Shown: positions 8,582 to 18,133, counted from the first letter of the stretch. The stretch: DNA of 64,000 nucleotides from Candidatus Marimicrobium litorale (GCF_026262645.1 NZ_SHNO01000001.1:2542001-2606000), one strand, 5' to 3'. The notes: a model not told the origin generated them from the sequence alone. Translations and numbers: made by a program.

Positions 8582-9610
8582 GTGTCGCACGGCGTCTACC
8601 GCGTGCTGCATATCCGTTTGTGCAGGCCGGCGCGCGGTACCCAGTAACTCGTCAGACCAGGTTGCGCCCCCGGACCCGCGCAGCCTCGCATGCACCCGCG
8701 TAATGTCGCGACTCAGGGGTTTCCATAACCAGCGCATCATAAAACCGTAAAGCACCCCCCCCAGCCGAAAGTCCCGACGATTTCCGTCAGGCTCTGCGCG
8801 CATACCGCCCAAGTCGAACATGCGCACCGGCTTGCCTGTGGCGCAGGCTTCGGACAGCATGGCAATGCTGTCTGCTGTGACGATAAGCCGATCCGCCCAG
8901 CCGAGGATACCCATATACGGATTCGCGAGGTCGCCGCTTGTCCAGGGATAGAAATAGTGTGGGCCACGAATATGGTCTTTTAGCGCCGCTACTGCGGCGG
9001 GCCGCGTGCGGGAGCTGGTGCTCACCATCAGGGAGCCCTCCTGCACCATCGCCAACTGCGAGGCCTCCCGCCCAAGACGAGCTGCCGCGCCAGCACCGAA
9101 GGTAAAGGGGCCACTGTCCCCGCCCGCGATGACAGCAATGCGCGGTCGCGGCAGCGCTTCAAATATCGGCGCCCATTCGCGCCGAGCCTGCGCCAGACGC
9201 TCAGGCGTAACACTGTGCAGAGTCAGTGTATTATTTACCACGTTGGACTCCTCGGGGACGCGGTATTGGGGCGTGGTAATGACCAGATCGAAAGACTCCA
9301 ACGACGCCCACGGCCGACCCACGTGTACATAACGCGCACGGCCACCAGACTGCTCGCGAATCCAACGACACACAGGCTCATTGCGCACCCCGCTGGAAAT
9401 GACCAGATCCGGCCAGGGCGCCTGCAACGATGCAGCAGACCCGGCATCAATCCCACGCAATGTTGTCCTGCCCAACACGTGCGGCAAAACCACGTGTTTG
9501 CGGTAACGCAAAGTCTTCGTTTCGCAAGGCCAGCCCAGGGCATCCGCCAGAGCGCGCACCTGCCCCCGCTCACCTGCGCGGTAGGCGTCGATCAACCAAA
9601 TGACTGGCAT
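8564..9610 (-). CDS. ELM1-family protein (DUF1022), second copy
   Basis: ELM1-family protein of 348 aa, paralogous to the one at 2466. It has MPVIWLIDAYRAGE at the N-terminus, then LQAPWPDLVISSG and ADRLIVTADSIAMLSE. Several ATG codons compete (9637, 9616, 9610). GGAAGA lies six bases before the ATG at 9610, which fits best. It is the only minus-strand gene between the transporter and the ACP/SPT operon and starts 76 bases from the ACP start, so the two may share a divergent promoter region. A GT-B-like glycosyltransferase role on the sphingolipid is inferred from fold-family knowledge and location only. Confidence 0.78.
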   Translation of the reverse strand: MPVIWLIDAYRAGERGQVRALADALGWPCETKTLRYRKHVVLPHVLGRTTLRGIDAGSAASLQAPWPDLVISSGVRNEPVCRWIREQSGGRARYVHVGRPWASLESFDLVITTPQYRVPEESNVVNNTLTLHSVTPERLAQARREWAPIFEALPRPRIAVIAGGDSGPFTFGAGAAARLGREASQLAMVQEGSLMVSTSSRTRPAAVAALKDHIRGPHYFYPWTSGDLANPYMGILGWADRLIVTADSIAMLSEACATGKPVRMFDLGGMRAEPDGNRRDFRLGGVLYGFMMRWLWKPLSRDITRVHARLRGSGGATWSDELLGTARRPAQTDMQHAVDAVRHLLDQV

Positions 9611-9686
9611 TACCATTCTTCCGTGGGTATAGTTCAAGCCTTTGAAATCTAGCGATTTACCCTGCCAGACGCAAGGGCGATAAGTT

Positions 9687-9929
9687 ATGGCCGAATATCA
9701 GGAATACCTCGACTTTCTCTACAGTGCACTCGCAGCGCACAACAAGAAGAGCCTGGTACTGACCGAGGAGATCTCCCTGGTAGCGGACATCGGCCTCAGT
9801 TCACTGGAAGTAATGGAGTTCATCGAGAAAATCGAGGACCATTTCGATATTTCCATCCCGCTCAATATCCTGCCCGACGTAAATACTATTGGCGACCTGG
9901 CAAAGAAAGTCAGGGAGCTCAACCTCTAA
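9687..9929 (+). CDS. Acyl carrier protein of the sphingolipid cluster
   Basis: An 80-aa acidic helical protein of the ACP family. The phosphopantetheine attachment motif, normally DSL, reads S38-S39-L40 within GLSSLEVMEF; Ser39 should carry the prosthetic group and the usual Asp before it is replaced by Ser. It lies 36 bases upstream of serine palmitoyltransferase. In Caulobacter a dedicated ACP next to spt supplies the acyl chain for ceramide synthesis, and the same use is likely here, with loading by the fatty acyl-AMP ligase at 20573. Confidence 0.85.
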   Translation: MAEYQEYLDFLYSALAAHNKKSLVLTEEISLVADIGLSSLEVMEFIEKIEDHFDISIPLNILPDVNTIGDLAKKVRELNL

Positions 9930-9965
9930 CGGCCATTTTGCCGCGCGCAAGGGGTAGCAAAGCAC

Positions 9966-11168
9966 ATGCTCTTCGACAAATTCCAGTCCATGGCAAGTTT
10001 TCAAGCAGATCTGGCTGAGCGCGACATCGCGCCCTTTGGCGCCGTGACAGAGCAGATTCTCTCCGCTACCGAGGGCACTGTGCAGGGCAAGAAGGTCATT
10101 CTGGCAGGTACCAACAACTACCTGGGTATGTCATGCGACCCGCGTTGCATCAGGGCCGCTCAACAGGCCGCCGAGCAGTGGGGCACAGGCACCACCGGCT
10201 CGCGCCTTGCCAATGGTTCGTTCACCGAGCATCAGGCGCTCGAAACGGAGATCGCCGATTTCTACGGTGTAGACCACGCCATCGTTTTTTCTACTGGCTA
10301 CTCCGCGACCATGGGCATGTGCGCCACGCTCGCAGGCCCCGGGGAGACCATCCTGCTGGACGGCGACAGTCATGCCAGCATCTATTCCGGTGTCAAGCAA
10401 AGTGGCGCGGAGATTATCCGCTTCAAGCATAATAACCCGGAGGACCTCGCCAAGCGCATGCGCCGACTGGGAGATCGCGCCGGAAACGCACTGATCATCG
10501 CGGAAGGCATTTACTCGATGCTGGGTGACGTAGCGCCGCTCAAGGAAATCGCCGCGGTCAAACGCGAGTACGGCGGCTACCTGCTAGTCGATGAGGCGCA
10601 CTCTATGGGCGTGCTCGGTCAGACCGGCCGCGGAGCAGCGCAGGCAGCAGGCGTCGAGGACGATGTCGACTTCTCTGTGGGCACCTTCAGCAAAAGCCTG
10701 GGCTCCATCGGGGGTTTTTGTGTCAGCCGTCATCCGGAGCTGGAAGCCATACGCTACTGTATCAGCGCCTATATTTTCACGGCCTCTTCATCGCCCTCGG
10801 TCGTCGCCTCTACCCGCGAGGCCCTGCGTATCATTACGGCACAGCCCGAACTGCGTGAAAAGCTGTGGGACAACGCTCGTCATCTGTATGCAGGATTAAA
10901 GGCGCTTGGCCTGGGCGTGGGTCCCTCAGCCAGTCCGGTTGTCGCCGTGGAAATGGAGGATCGACCCGCCACTATTCAAGGCTGGCAGGCACTGCTGGAT
11001 GCGGGCGTTTACGTCAACCTCGTAGTCCCGCCGGCTTCACCCTCGACGAATTTTTTACTCCGCAACAGCGTCAGTGCCGCTCACTCCAGCGCACAGATCG
11101 ACACCATCATTGCCGCCTACGCCGGACTCATCGAGAACGGCGTAATTACCTCCGACAAGACCGCGTAA
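9966..11168 (+). CDS. spt: Serine palmitoyltransferase (alpha-oxoamine synthase)
   Basis: PLP-dependent alpha-oxoamine synthase of 400 aa, predicted to condense serine with an acyl thioester to 3-ketosphinganine, the first step of sphingolipid synthesis. Motifs: TNNYLG near residue 48, [29 protein letters not shown], and [10 protein letters not shown] with the PLP lysine at K243. The family also includes BioF, Kbl and HemA. The ACP before it and the downstream FAAL, CerR-like and ceramide-synthase-like genes argue for the sphingolipid enzyme. A cysteate-using relative (sulfonolipid synthesis) cannot be excluded from sequence alone. The stop overlaps the next start (TAATG). Confidence 0.88.
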   Translation: MLFDKFQSMASFQADLAERDIAPFGAVTEQILSATEGTVQGKKVILAGTNNYLGMSCDPRCIRAAQQAAEQWGTGTTGSRLANGSFTEHQALETEIADFYGVDHAIVFSTGYSATMGMCATLAGPGETILLDGDSHASIYSGVKQSGAEIIRFKHNNPEDLAKRMRRLGDRAGNALIIAEGIYSMLGDVAPLKEIAAVKREYGGYLLVDEAHSMGVLGQTGRGAAQAAGVEDDVDFSVGTFSKSLGSIGGFCVSRHPELEAIRYCISAYIFTASSSPSVVASTREALRIITAQPELREKLWDNARHLYAGLKALGLGVGPSASPVVAVEMEDRPATIQGWQALLDAGVYVNLVVPPASPSTNFLLRNSVSAAHSSAQIDTIIAAYAGLIENGVITSDKTA

Positions 11169-12418
11169 TGGACAAAATCATCATTACCGGCAATGGCCCG
11201 CTGTGCGGCGAAGTTCGGGTAGCCGGCGCCAAGAACGCGGCACTGCCGATTATCGCCGCCACCCTGCTGAGCGCCGAACCAATGCATATCAGCAACGTGC
11301 CGGGTGTGCGGGACATCGCTACCGTACTGCAGCTGATCGAACTGCTCGGCGCCAAGGTAGAGCGCGAAGATACCGATCTAAGCCTCGATTGCAGCACCGT
11401 GCACTCAGTGCATGCCCCCTATGAAATGGTAAAGACCATACGCGCTTCCATTCTGCTGCTTGGCCCCCTTCTGGCGCGCTTCGGCGAGGCCGATGTGTCG
11501 CTTCCGGGGGGTTGTGCAATCGGTACAAGACCCGTCAACGAGCACATCATGGGTCTACAGGCACTGGGTGCAGATATTCGCATCGAAGCCGGCTACATCA
11601 AGGCGAGAGCGACGCGTTTAAAGGGCGCGCAATATACCTTCGACGCCCCCTCCGTAACCGCTACGGAAAATCTCCTGATGGCAGCAGCACTTGCCGAAGG
11701 CGTTACAACATTAGACAACTGCGCACTGGAACCAGAGATTCCCGATCTCGCACAACTTCTTTGTGCAATGGGTGCAAAAATAGAAGGAGCCGGGACCAGC
11801 ACAATCTCTATAGAGGGCGTCTCCACCCTGCACGGTACGAGCCATCGAGTACCCCCCGACCGCATTGAGACCGGGACATTCCTGACCGCCGCTGCCGCTA
11901 CCCGCGGCGACATCACCGTGCTCGATACAGCACCCGATTTCCTGCATCACGTGCTGGGCAAGCTGGAGCAGGCCGGTTGCAAGATGGAGCTAGGCAAGGA
12001 CTGGATCCGACTGCGTACCGACGGTAAGCGCTGCAAGGCCACCAACATCACCACGGCCCCTTACCCCGCCTTCCCGACCGACATGCAAGCCCAGTTCATG
12101 GCGCTGAATACTCTGGCGGAGGGTTCCGCCACGGTCGTGGAGAACATCTTCGAGAACCGTTTCATGCACGTTGCAGAATTGCAACGCATGGGAGCAGACA
12201 TCGAGCTACAGGGTCACACCGCGATCGTGCGCGGCAAAGAGCGTCTACAGGGCGCCCCTGTCATGGCCACGGACCTTCGCGCCTCTGCCTCGCTCATCAT
12301 CGCGGGATTAGCTGCCGACGGCGAAACGACCATCGACAGGGTGTATCACCTGGACCGCGGCTACGCCAACATCGATACCAAACTGCAGGAACTTGGCGCA
12401 CATATCCGACGCGTTTAA
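11168..12418 (+). CDS. murA: UDP-GlcNAc 1-carboxyvinyltransferase (MurA)
   Basis: Enolpyruvyl transferase of 416 aa, close to E. coli MurA in length. It makes UDP-GlcNAc-enolpyruvate, the first committed step of peptidoglycan synthesis. The K-N pair in AGAKNAALP, the catalytic loop [11 protein letters not shown] with the active-site Cys, FPTDMQAQ with the catalytic Asp, and RGYANID near the C-terminus are all present, so it should be active. Its ATG overlaps the spt stop (TAATG), meaning it is co-translated with serine palmitoyltransferase. That is not the usual place for murA in gammaproteobacteria, which is near the mla genes; it may be a second copy. The frame upstream of 11168 is only read-through of spt. 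Confidence 0.92.
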   Translation: MDKIIITGNGPLCGEVRVAGAKNAALPIIAATLLSAEPMHISNVPGVRDIATVLQLIELLGAKVEREDTDLSLDCSTVHSVHAPYEMVKTIRASILLLGPLLARFGEADVSLPGGCAIGTRPVNEHIMGLQALGADIRIEAGYIKARATRLKGAQYTFDAPSVTATENLLMAAALAEGVTTLDNCALEPEIPDLAQLLCAMGAKIEGAGTSTISIEGVSTLHGTSHRVPPDRIETGTFLTAAAATRGDITVLDTAPDFLHHVLGKLEQAGCKMELGKDWIRLRTDGKRCKATNITTAPYPAFPTDMQAQFMALNTLAEGSATVVENIFENRFMHVAELQRMGADIELQGHTAIVRGKERLQGAPVMATDLRASASLIIAGLAADGETTIDRVYHLDRGYANIDTKLQELGAHIRRV

Positions 12419-12576
12419 CGGTCTTTTTGACACGCTGTTTGGCCACCGGTGGTCAGCTCTGCGCAGTGCTGACAAGAACCGCCGCTATGTGTCGGCCACG
12501 GCACTTAGTAAGGCTATTCAGGTGTCAACAGTCACTCCGGTGGTACACTGGATAACAGAGGAGGACCCCGCCCGCT

Positions 12577-13509
12577 ATGCCGCAGCACTTCGCACAATTA
12601 TCCGATCCGCACCTGAGCTCACTGGACGGGGTGCGCCTGCGCGAACTGCTGAATAAACGGGCACTGGGCTACCTGTCCTGGCGACGCAAACGCCGTTTCG
12701 AGCATCGACGGGAAGTGCTGGACGCGCTGCAGCGAGACTTGAACCTGGAGCAGGTGGACCAGCTGCTGGTCACCGGGGACCTGACACATATCGGCCTACC
12801 CTCGGAGTTCGAGCAAGCACGCGACTGGCTGCGGCAGCTGGGGGACCCCTCGAAGGTGGCACTGGTGCCCGGCAACCACGATAGCTGCGTTGCGGCACCG
12901 GAGGCACAGACCTACGCCCTGTGGCGCGACTACATGGCCTCGGACTCACCGCATGATAACGGCATTCACTTTCCCAGCCGGCGTATCCGCGGCAACATCG
13001 CCTTTATCGGCCTATCCACCGGGTGTCCCAAGCCGCCCTTGATGGCCACCGGCACACTGGCAGCTGAACAGCTTGAACGACTGCCTGGTCTGCTGAAGGA
13101 AACCGCCGCGCGCGGGCTGTTCCGGGTAGTGTATCTGCACCACAGCCCCGTTGTCGGGCAGGAGAAGTGGCGCAAACGCCTGACTAATGCGGGCCAGGTG
13201 CAAACCATACTAGAAGACTGCGGCGCAGAACTGGTCCTGCATGGCCATGGGCATCGGGCACATTTTAGCGAACTGGACACCCGTGCCGGCAACCTCCCCG
13301 TTATCGCCCTGCCCTCGGCCTCAGCTCTCGGGCTGCACGGCGCAGATACCGCACAGTACAACCGCTACGAGATACAGCCCAATGCGGCGGGGTGGCAAGT
13401 CGACATCGATGTGCGCCAGTACAGCAGAGACAGCAACAGTTACGGTGAGGGGTCACGGCGCCGGGTTCAAGTGCGCCGGGGCACCAATGCAACTGCAGTG
13501 CCGGGGTGA
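12577..13509 (+). CDS. Calcineurin-like metallophosphoesterase
   Basis: A 310-aa metallophosphoesterase with the metal-binding motifs in order: D10-P-H12, VTGD near residue 67, PGNHD about 94-98, HHSPV and finally HGHGH. The family hydrolyses phosphomono- and diesters, including cyclic nucleotides and pyrophosphate bonds of lipid or sugar nucleotides. A GAGGAGG sequence lies about a dozen bases before the ATG. It follows murA after 158 bases and converges on the nucleotidyltransferase gene. The place in the lipid island suggests hydrolysis of a phosphorylated lipid or head-group intermediate; this is inference. Confidence 0.82.
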   Translation: MPQHFAQLSDPHLSSLDGVRLRELLNKRALGYLSWRRKRRFEHRREVLDALQRDLNLEQVDQLLVTGDLTHIGLPSEFEQARDWLRQLGDPSKVALVPGNHDSCVAAPEAQTYALWRDYMASDSPHDNGIHFPSRRIRGNIAFIGLSTGCPKPPLMATGTLAAEQLERLPGLLKETAARGLFRVVYLHHSPVVGQEKWRKRLTNAGQVQTILEDCGAELVLHGHGHRAHFSELDTRAGNLPVIALPSASALGLHGADTAQYNRYEIQPNAAGWQVDIDVRQYSRDSNSYGEGSRRRVQVRRGTNATAVPG

Positions 13510-13515
13510 GACCAA

Positions 13516-14334
13516 TCAGGCGTCTTCCGCAGCGGCTTTTTCCATAGCGCCCTTTACCAACATCAAGTCGGCAATGGAATCTACATCAATGGCTGCATTC
13601 GCATAAGGCAAAATGACTGCGCGAATGCGCAACCCCAGGCGTTTGCTGAGTTTCGCTAATGCCTCTTCCAGCGACAACCAGCCGAGGCGGTAGCGAATCA
13701 CCGCCCACCAGCCCAACAGGCCAATGACCACCAGTGGCTTCTTGCGCTGCTGCTCGATCTTGCGCCAGAAGCGCGCCGCACGACGCCCCTCCGGCGTGAT
13801 GAACGCAAACAGGTTACAGCCACAAAAATCACCATCGCTGAAATGCAACACGGTTTTCTTGATGCCGGGATAGGCCTCGGCGACCAATGCGTAGGGCGCC
13901 AGCCCCACGGCCACATCCACATCATCCGCGAGGCTCTGTCGACCAAAGGCGTCCACAATTTCCGAGGTCAGCAGCGGGTGATCGGCCGTAGTGAGCAATA
14001 TTGCTTCTTCCGGGACGAGTTTGCGCATGGTGTCATACGCGCTGGTGCTGGGGCTGGCCCCGGGTTCGCACCAGTCAATCTCCCCCTTGTCTACCCAACC
14101 CTGTAACGCTGCATCGGTAGCGACCTCGCTGGCCTCCGGACCGCTCATGTGAATCGCTTTTACCACCCGTGCACTGCGCAGCGAATTGAGCACCCGGCGC
14201 ACCATGGGTATGCCGTCCAGATCAATCATCGCCTTGCTGCCAGCGTTAGTGTGGTTGATCAGGGAATCCGCCTTGGTGCGATCACCTGCCAACACGATTG
14301 CCGTCATCTGGTGCGTTTCCGGGTCAAGCTGCAT
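13516..14334 (-). CDS. MobA-like NTP transferase
   Basis: Nucleotidyltransferase of the MobA/GlmU-like superfamily, up to 272 aa. The N-terminal nucleotide loop IVLAGDRTKAD differs from the classic LAGGxGxRM (Asp in place of a Gly), and LLTTADHPLL carries the metal-binding Asp. The ATG at 14307, just before TAIVLAG and with GGAAA upstream, may be the true start. It lies 2 bases after the ceramide-synthase-like gene and is surely in one unit with it. It could activate a polar head group as a CDP or UDP derivative. The C-terminal half is not typical of MobA, so I name only the superfamily. Confidence 0.72.
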   Translation of the reverse strand: MQLDPETHQMTAIVLAGDRTKADSLINHTNAGSKAMIDLDGIPMVRRVLNSLRSARVVKAIHMSGPEASEVATDAALQGWVDKGEIDWCEPGASPSTSAYDTMRKLVPEEAILLTTADHPLLTSEIVDAFGRQSLADDVDVAVGLAPYALVAEAYPGIKKTVLHFSDGDFCGCNLFAFITPEGRRAARFWRKIEQQRKKPLVVIGLLGWWAVIRYRLGWLSLEEALAKLSKRLGLRIRAVILPYANAAIDVDSIADLMLVKGAMEKAAAEDA

Positions 14335-14336
14335 AA

Positions 14337-15485
14337 TTAAAGTTCTTTTTCATACATGCGGTAGCGTTTATACGCCTGCCCGCCTATGGTTTCAATGATA
14401 TTGCGCATGCCGTCATTGTCCTCGAGTATCCAGCCCATTTCCACGTCCCTGACACCGCGGGCATGCAGCGCCCTGCGCACTGCATCGATCACCATAAAAG
14501 CGAAGGTCGGTCCCAACCGCGAATGCTGGAATTCCAGCTTCACTCCCATGAGTGGAACCCGGGCTGTTGTGGGGTGACGCACCTTCATGCGCCACAGTAA
14601 CTTGGCCCAGCCAAAGGGCAGGAGGCGGCCATTTAGATCTCGAATGGCCTCGTTGAGGTTGGGCAGCGCCACGATAAAGGCCACCGGTTCTCCGTCGTAC
14701 TCGGCAATCTGAATGTATTCATCGGGCATTAATTTACTCAAAGTGCTGACCGTCTCTACCCACTCCGACTCCACCAGCGGCACGAAACCCCAGTTTTTCT
14801 GCCAGGCATCGTTGAATATATCCATCATCACGAGCGCATCTTCGCGCAATGCGTCGCGTCTTGCGGGACGCACCGTCACCCGCTCCGAGACCCGCGCGGC
14901 GAGGCGCTCCATGACACGCGGTGCCTCGAAGTCCGGACGCACATGATAAGCCAACAAGTCCTTAACACCCGCGTACCCCTGCGCCTCCACCGCCGGTCCA
15001 TACCAGCTGCGACCGTGCCCCATAAGGACGAAAGGGGGCGTGGAAAAGCCGTCCACGAGTATGCCGACCTCCTCATTGACATGCAGGTTGAAGGGTCCGA
15101 TGACCCGCTGCATACCCTCATCCCTCAACCACGATTCAACCGCCCCGAACAGGGCGGCAAAAACCGCAGGGTCCTGCTGCGCCTCCAGCATGCCAAAATA
15201 ACCCGCCTGATCGTTGTGCTCACGCAGGTGCAGCTCGTCAATTTGAGCGGTGATACGCCCCACCGGGACATCGTCACGGTAGGCGACCCAGGCACGCCAT
15301 CGTGCATGCTCGAAAAAATGATTCTTGGGGGAAAGCTGATCGCGCTTCATCAGGCGAAGTGGCGCAACCCAGGCTGGATCGTCCGCATAAATACGGTGGG
15401 GCAGATTCAGGAATTGTCGCAGAGCGCGGGGAGTCGTAACCTCTTCTACCGACAGGGGCACACCACTATTTTGCGTATGGGTCAT
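14337..15485 (-). CDS. cerS: GNAT-type N-acyltransferase, candidate bacterial ceramide synthase
   Basis: A 382-aa protein from the ATG at 15485. It looks like the large GNAT-related family that includes the bacterial ceramide synthase of Caulobacter: an N-terminal NLPHRIYADDPAWVAPL block, a central GPFNLHVNEEVGILVDGF block, a second GNAT-like half ending in EMGWILEDNDGMRNIIE, and the terminal YRMYEKEL. The predicted reaction is N-acylation of 3-ketosphinganine (or sphinganine). Assignment rests on remembered family features plus linkage to spt, ACP, FAAL and CerR. It heads a minus-strand unit with the NTP transferase. The open frame reaches 15596, but the extra residues do not look conserved. 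Confidence 0.72.
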   Translation of the reverse strand: MTHTQNSGVPLSVEEVTTPRALRQFLNLPHRIYADDPAWVAPLRLMKRDQLSPKNHFFEHARWRAWVAYRDDVPVGRITAQIDELHLREHNDQAGYFGMLEAQQDPAVFAALFGAVESWLRDEGMQRVIGPFNLHVNEEVGILVDGFSTPPFVLMGHGRSWYGPAVEAQGYAGVKDLLAYHVRPDFEAPRVMERLAARVSERVTVRPARRDALREDALVMMDIFNDAWQKNWGFVPLVESEWVETVSTLSKLMPDEYIQIAEYDGEPVAFIVALPNLNEAIRDLNGRLLPFGWAKLLWRMKVRHPTTARVPLMGVKLEFQHSRLGPTFAFMVIDAVRRALHARGVRDVEMGWILEDNDGMRNIIETIGGQAYKRYRMYEKEL

Positions 15486-15586
15486 GATTGGCAAGTGTCG
15501 ATAGGCCATGCCGGGAAGGGAGCCGCAGTATAGCGGGAAATAGGCGCCATGAAAAAGACTGTGGATGTTTCTTGGCAGTGCTTGTG

Positions 15587-15592
15587 TATAAT
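15587..15592 (+). promoter_or_regulatory. Possible -10 element upstream of the ligase-like gene
   Basis: A perfect TATAAT sits 89 bases before the TTG start at 15681, in the 195-base divergent spacer between the ceramide-synthase-like gene and the O-antigen-ligase-like gene. No good -35 hexamer lies 16-18 bases upstream, so this is a weak prediction. Confidence 0.25.
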
Positions 15593-15680
15593 TCATCCCT
15601 TCTTTGAAGCAACCCGTGGCGCCCCTCGCTGGCTACCCGGCACTTAAAAACCGACGGCGCGGCACAGTGAAAACGCAGTT

Positions 15681-16877
15681 TTGACCTTTAAGGCCCAGGC
15701 ACAAAGTATCTACGCCACCGCGTTGCTTGCAGCTTACGGTGTCTTTCTTTGCAGTTTCTTTTTTCTGCAGGAATACGGCGACGTTTACCGATTTTATGCC
15801 CGTGTAATAGCCATCCCCAGCCTGATCGCTTTTTTCTACAGCATCAGGCGGGTTTCCGGGCATCCGCTGTTCCGGCTAATCACCCTGTACATGGCCTACC
15901 TGCTGCTCAGCAGCCTTTGGAGCGAGCCGCTGGACCGCTACCGGCTGGGGCAAATGGCGGCAATATGCGTGTACCTGATCAGCTTTTTCACCACCACGCA
16001 CTACCTTGTGAATCGCAACCCGGCGCATTTTGACCTGATGCTGAGAGCCTGCACCCTGGCTGCCGGAGCAGCCGCGATAGCCAGCATTTTCATCTTTTAC
16101 ATGAGCAACCCCTTCCCCGAGACGCGAATGGAAGGCACCGGCGCGCTGACCAATATCAACGAATACGCCAATGTTTACGGAGTGTTCGCTCTGCTGGCAC
16201 TGGGCTTCGCTGCGGACAGCCAGAAAGCGATAACACGAGGCCTGTTTCTGCTGGCCATGGTTGCCTTCCTGGGTGTCGCTTGGTTTGGTCAGAGCCGAAC
16301 CGCGTTTGCCTCGATCCTGATCGCCCTCGGGGTGCTGTCCGGATTGTCTCTCGGGCGGGGGAAATCATACTTACCCGCGGGGTTGGCCCTCGTGGTAGTC
16401 ACTTTGCTCCTGGCGTTCCCGGAGGTGGTACAACAGGCGTTTGAACGCGGCCAGAGCTTCAGGTTCATTATTTGGTCGGAGGTCTGGCAGGGCATCCAGG
16501 CCCGGCCGATTTTCGGCCACGGTTTGCTCTCCCAACTGGCGATCGATACCGGTGCTCGCAACAGGCCGATGAGTGTCGCCCACAATGCCTATCTGCAGGT
16601 ATTTTGGACCGGCGGTATCATTGGTTTGCTACTTTTCCTGCTACTCCTGGGCAGCGCTTTCAGGTTTGCCCTGCTCAGAGGTCAGCAACAGGGAGACTAT
16701 CGCATGTTGTGTATCCTGATATTCGCCGCCTGTGCAATGATGACCGGAGTCGACATCCTTATTGCCAGACCCCGGGACCAGTGGATATTATTCTGGTTGC
16801 CTCTGGCAATGCTGATGGCATTTGGCAACGCTGCCAACGTCTCACCCGGGCGGCCACGAGGACGTAACGCAGCATGA
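15681..16877 (+). CDS. O-antigen ligase/polymerase-like membrane protein
   Basis: A 398-aa polytopic protein with about ten to twelve membrane segments and a large periplasmic loop around residues 280-300 containing GHGLL and SVAHNAYLQVFW. The H-N motif in that loop is typical of the WaaL/Wzy superfamily (O-antigen ligase, Wzy polymerase), which transfers an undecaprenyl-linked glycan to a lipid acceptor or polymerises it. The start is TTG at 15681. It overlaps the following glycosyltransferase by ATGA. In this setting it might attach a glycan to the sphingolipid instead of lipid A; that is inference. Confidence 0.8.
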   Translation: MTFKAQAQSIYATALLAAYGVFLCSFFFLQEYGDVYRFYARVIAIPSLIAFFYSIRRVSGHPLFRLITLYMAYLLLSSLWSEPLDRYRLGQMAAICVYLISFFTTTHYLVNRNPAHFDLMLRACTLAAGAAAIASIFIFYMSNPFPETRMEGTGALTNINEYANVYGVFALLALGFAADSQKAITRGLFLLAMVAFLGVAWFGQSRTAFASILIALGVLSGLSLGRGKSYLPAGLALVVVTLLLAFPEVVQQAFERGQSFRFIIWSEVWQGIQARPIFGHGLLSQLAIDTGARNRPMSVAHNAYLQVFWTGGIIGLLLFLLLLGSAFRFALLRGQQQGDYRMLCILIFAACAMMTGVDILIARPRDQWILFWLPLAMLMAFGNAANVSPGRPRGRNAA

Positions 16878-18133
16878 ATAACCGGCCAGACCAGACCGTC
16901 ATCACACAGGCGAATCGCATTGCCTTGCTGCTGCCCTCTCTGGAGGGCGGTGGCGCAGAGCGCTCCATGCTCAACCTCGCGGCGGGTTTGGTGTCGAGAG
17001 GTCGACAGGTTGAACTCATACTGTGCAAGGGTAAGGGCAGCCTGATGGATCAGGTGCCTGAGGGCGTCTCCGTTGTCATACTCGATACCACCCCGGGAAT
17101 TGCCGCCCGGGCACTGCTTGCGTTGCGCCATCCGCTGGATGCGCTGGCGATGTTGCGCCCCATTCTGCTGGCCAAGAAGAACCCTCCTGAGGTGTCGCGT
17201 ATACCCGCCATTCGGCGCTACCTGCAACAGCAAAAGCCCGACGCCCTGCTGTCCGCGCTTACGTATGCCAATCTAGCCGCCCTGTGGGCCGCCGGGAGCA
17301 GTAGTTGCGCGACACCGGTCATTGTCAGTGAGCGCATCGCACTATGGACATCCTGTCATGCACCCAACAATGTGCGTAAATGGCGCTGGCGCTATGCGCC
17401 TCAACTGGTGCGTCGGATATACCCCCGCGCCAGTGCCGTGGTCACCGTTTCGCAACACGCCGCAGACGAGCTCACTGACAAAATCGGCCTGCAGCATGCG
17501 CGTATTCTCCCCCTTAACAATCCAGTGGTGGATGACCGTCTGCGTCGCCTTGCGGCGGAGCCCCTCGACCACGCCTGGTTTGCAGACGGCAGCAGCCCGG
17601 TCATCCTCTCGGCGGGCCGCCTCACAGAGCAAAAAGATTTCAGGACGCTGTTGTCCGCGTTTGCTCTGGTCAGGGCGAAACGCGCCGCTCGGCTGGTGAT
17701 TCTGGGGGAAGGCCGGCTGAGAGATGATCTAAATCAACAAGCGAACACACTGGGTATAGAAGGTGATATCGATTTCCCCGGTTTTGTGGACAACCCCTTC
17801 AAATACATGAACCGCGCTTCAGCCTTCGTACTGCCTTCCCTGTACGAAGGGCTGCCCGGGGTCCTGATACAGGCAATGGCCTGTGGTTGCCCGCTGGTCA
17901 GTACCAATAGCCCCGGCGGCTCCGCCGACATTCTGCAGCAAGGGACATATGGGGAGCTTGTTAAGGTCGGCGATGCAGAGGATATGGCACGGGGTATTCT
18001 CGCACAGCTGGAGAATCCGACGCCGAGAGAGCAACTGCTGTCGCGGGCAGAAGACTTTTCGGTGGAGGGCGCAGTGGATAAATACCTCGCATTACTGGAC
18101 CTGGTTGCCAGTGAGACAGCGGGTCACCAGTAG
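16874..18133 (+). CDS. GT4 glycosyltransferase
   Basis: Retaining glycosyltransferase of GT family 4, 419 aa, GT-B fold. The N-terminal acceptor domain starts with LLPSLEGGGAERSMLNLA. The C-terminal donor domain has VILSAGRLTEQKDF, and YEGLPGVLIQAMACGCPLV carries the E-x7-E nucleotide-sugar motif. It is second in a three-gene unit (ligase-like, GT4, AsnB-like), overlapping the first by ATGA and separated from the third by 10 bases. Donor and acceptor cannot be told from sequence. Confidence 0.88.
   Translation: MNNRPDQTVITQANRIALLLPSLEGGGAERSMLNLAAGLVSRGRQVELILCKGKGSLMDQVPEGVSVVILDTTPGIAARALLALRHPLDALAMLRPILLAKKNPPEVSRIPAIRRYLQQQKPDALLSALTYANLAALWAAGSSSCATPVIVSERIALWTSCHAPNNVRKWRWRYAPQLVRRIYPRASAVVTVSQHAADELTDKIGLQHARILPLNNPVVDDRLRRLAAEPLDHAWFADGSSPVILSAGRLTEQKDFRTLLSAFALVRAKRAARLVILGEGRLRDDLNQQANTLGIEGDIDFPGFVDNPFKYMNRASAFVLPSLYEGLPGVLIQAMACGCPLVSTNSPGGSADILQQGTYGELVKVGDAEDMARGILAQLENPTPREQLLSRAEDFSVEGAVDKYLALLDLVASETAGHQ

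Noticed and set aside
15572-15588. Possible sigma-54 promoter (TTGGCA)
   Set aside because: The downstream GC element is not at the required distance, so the -24/-12 pattern fails.
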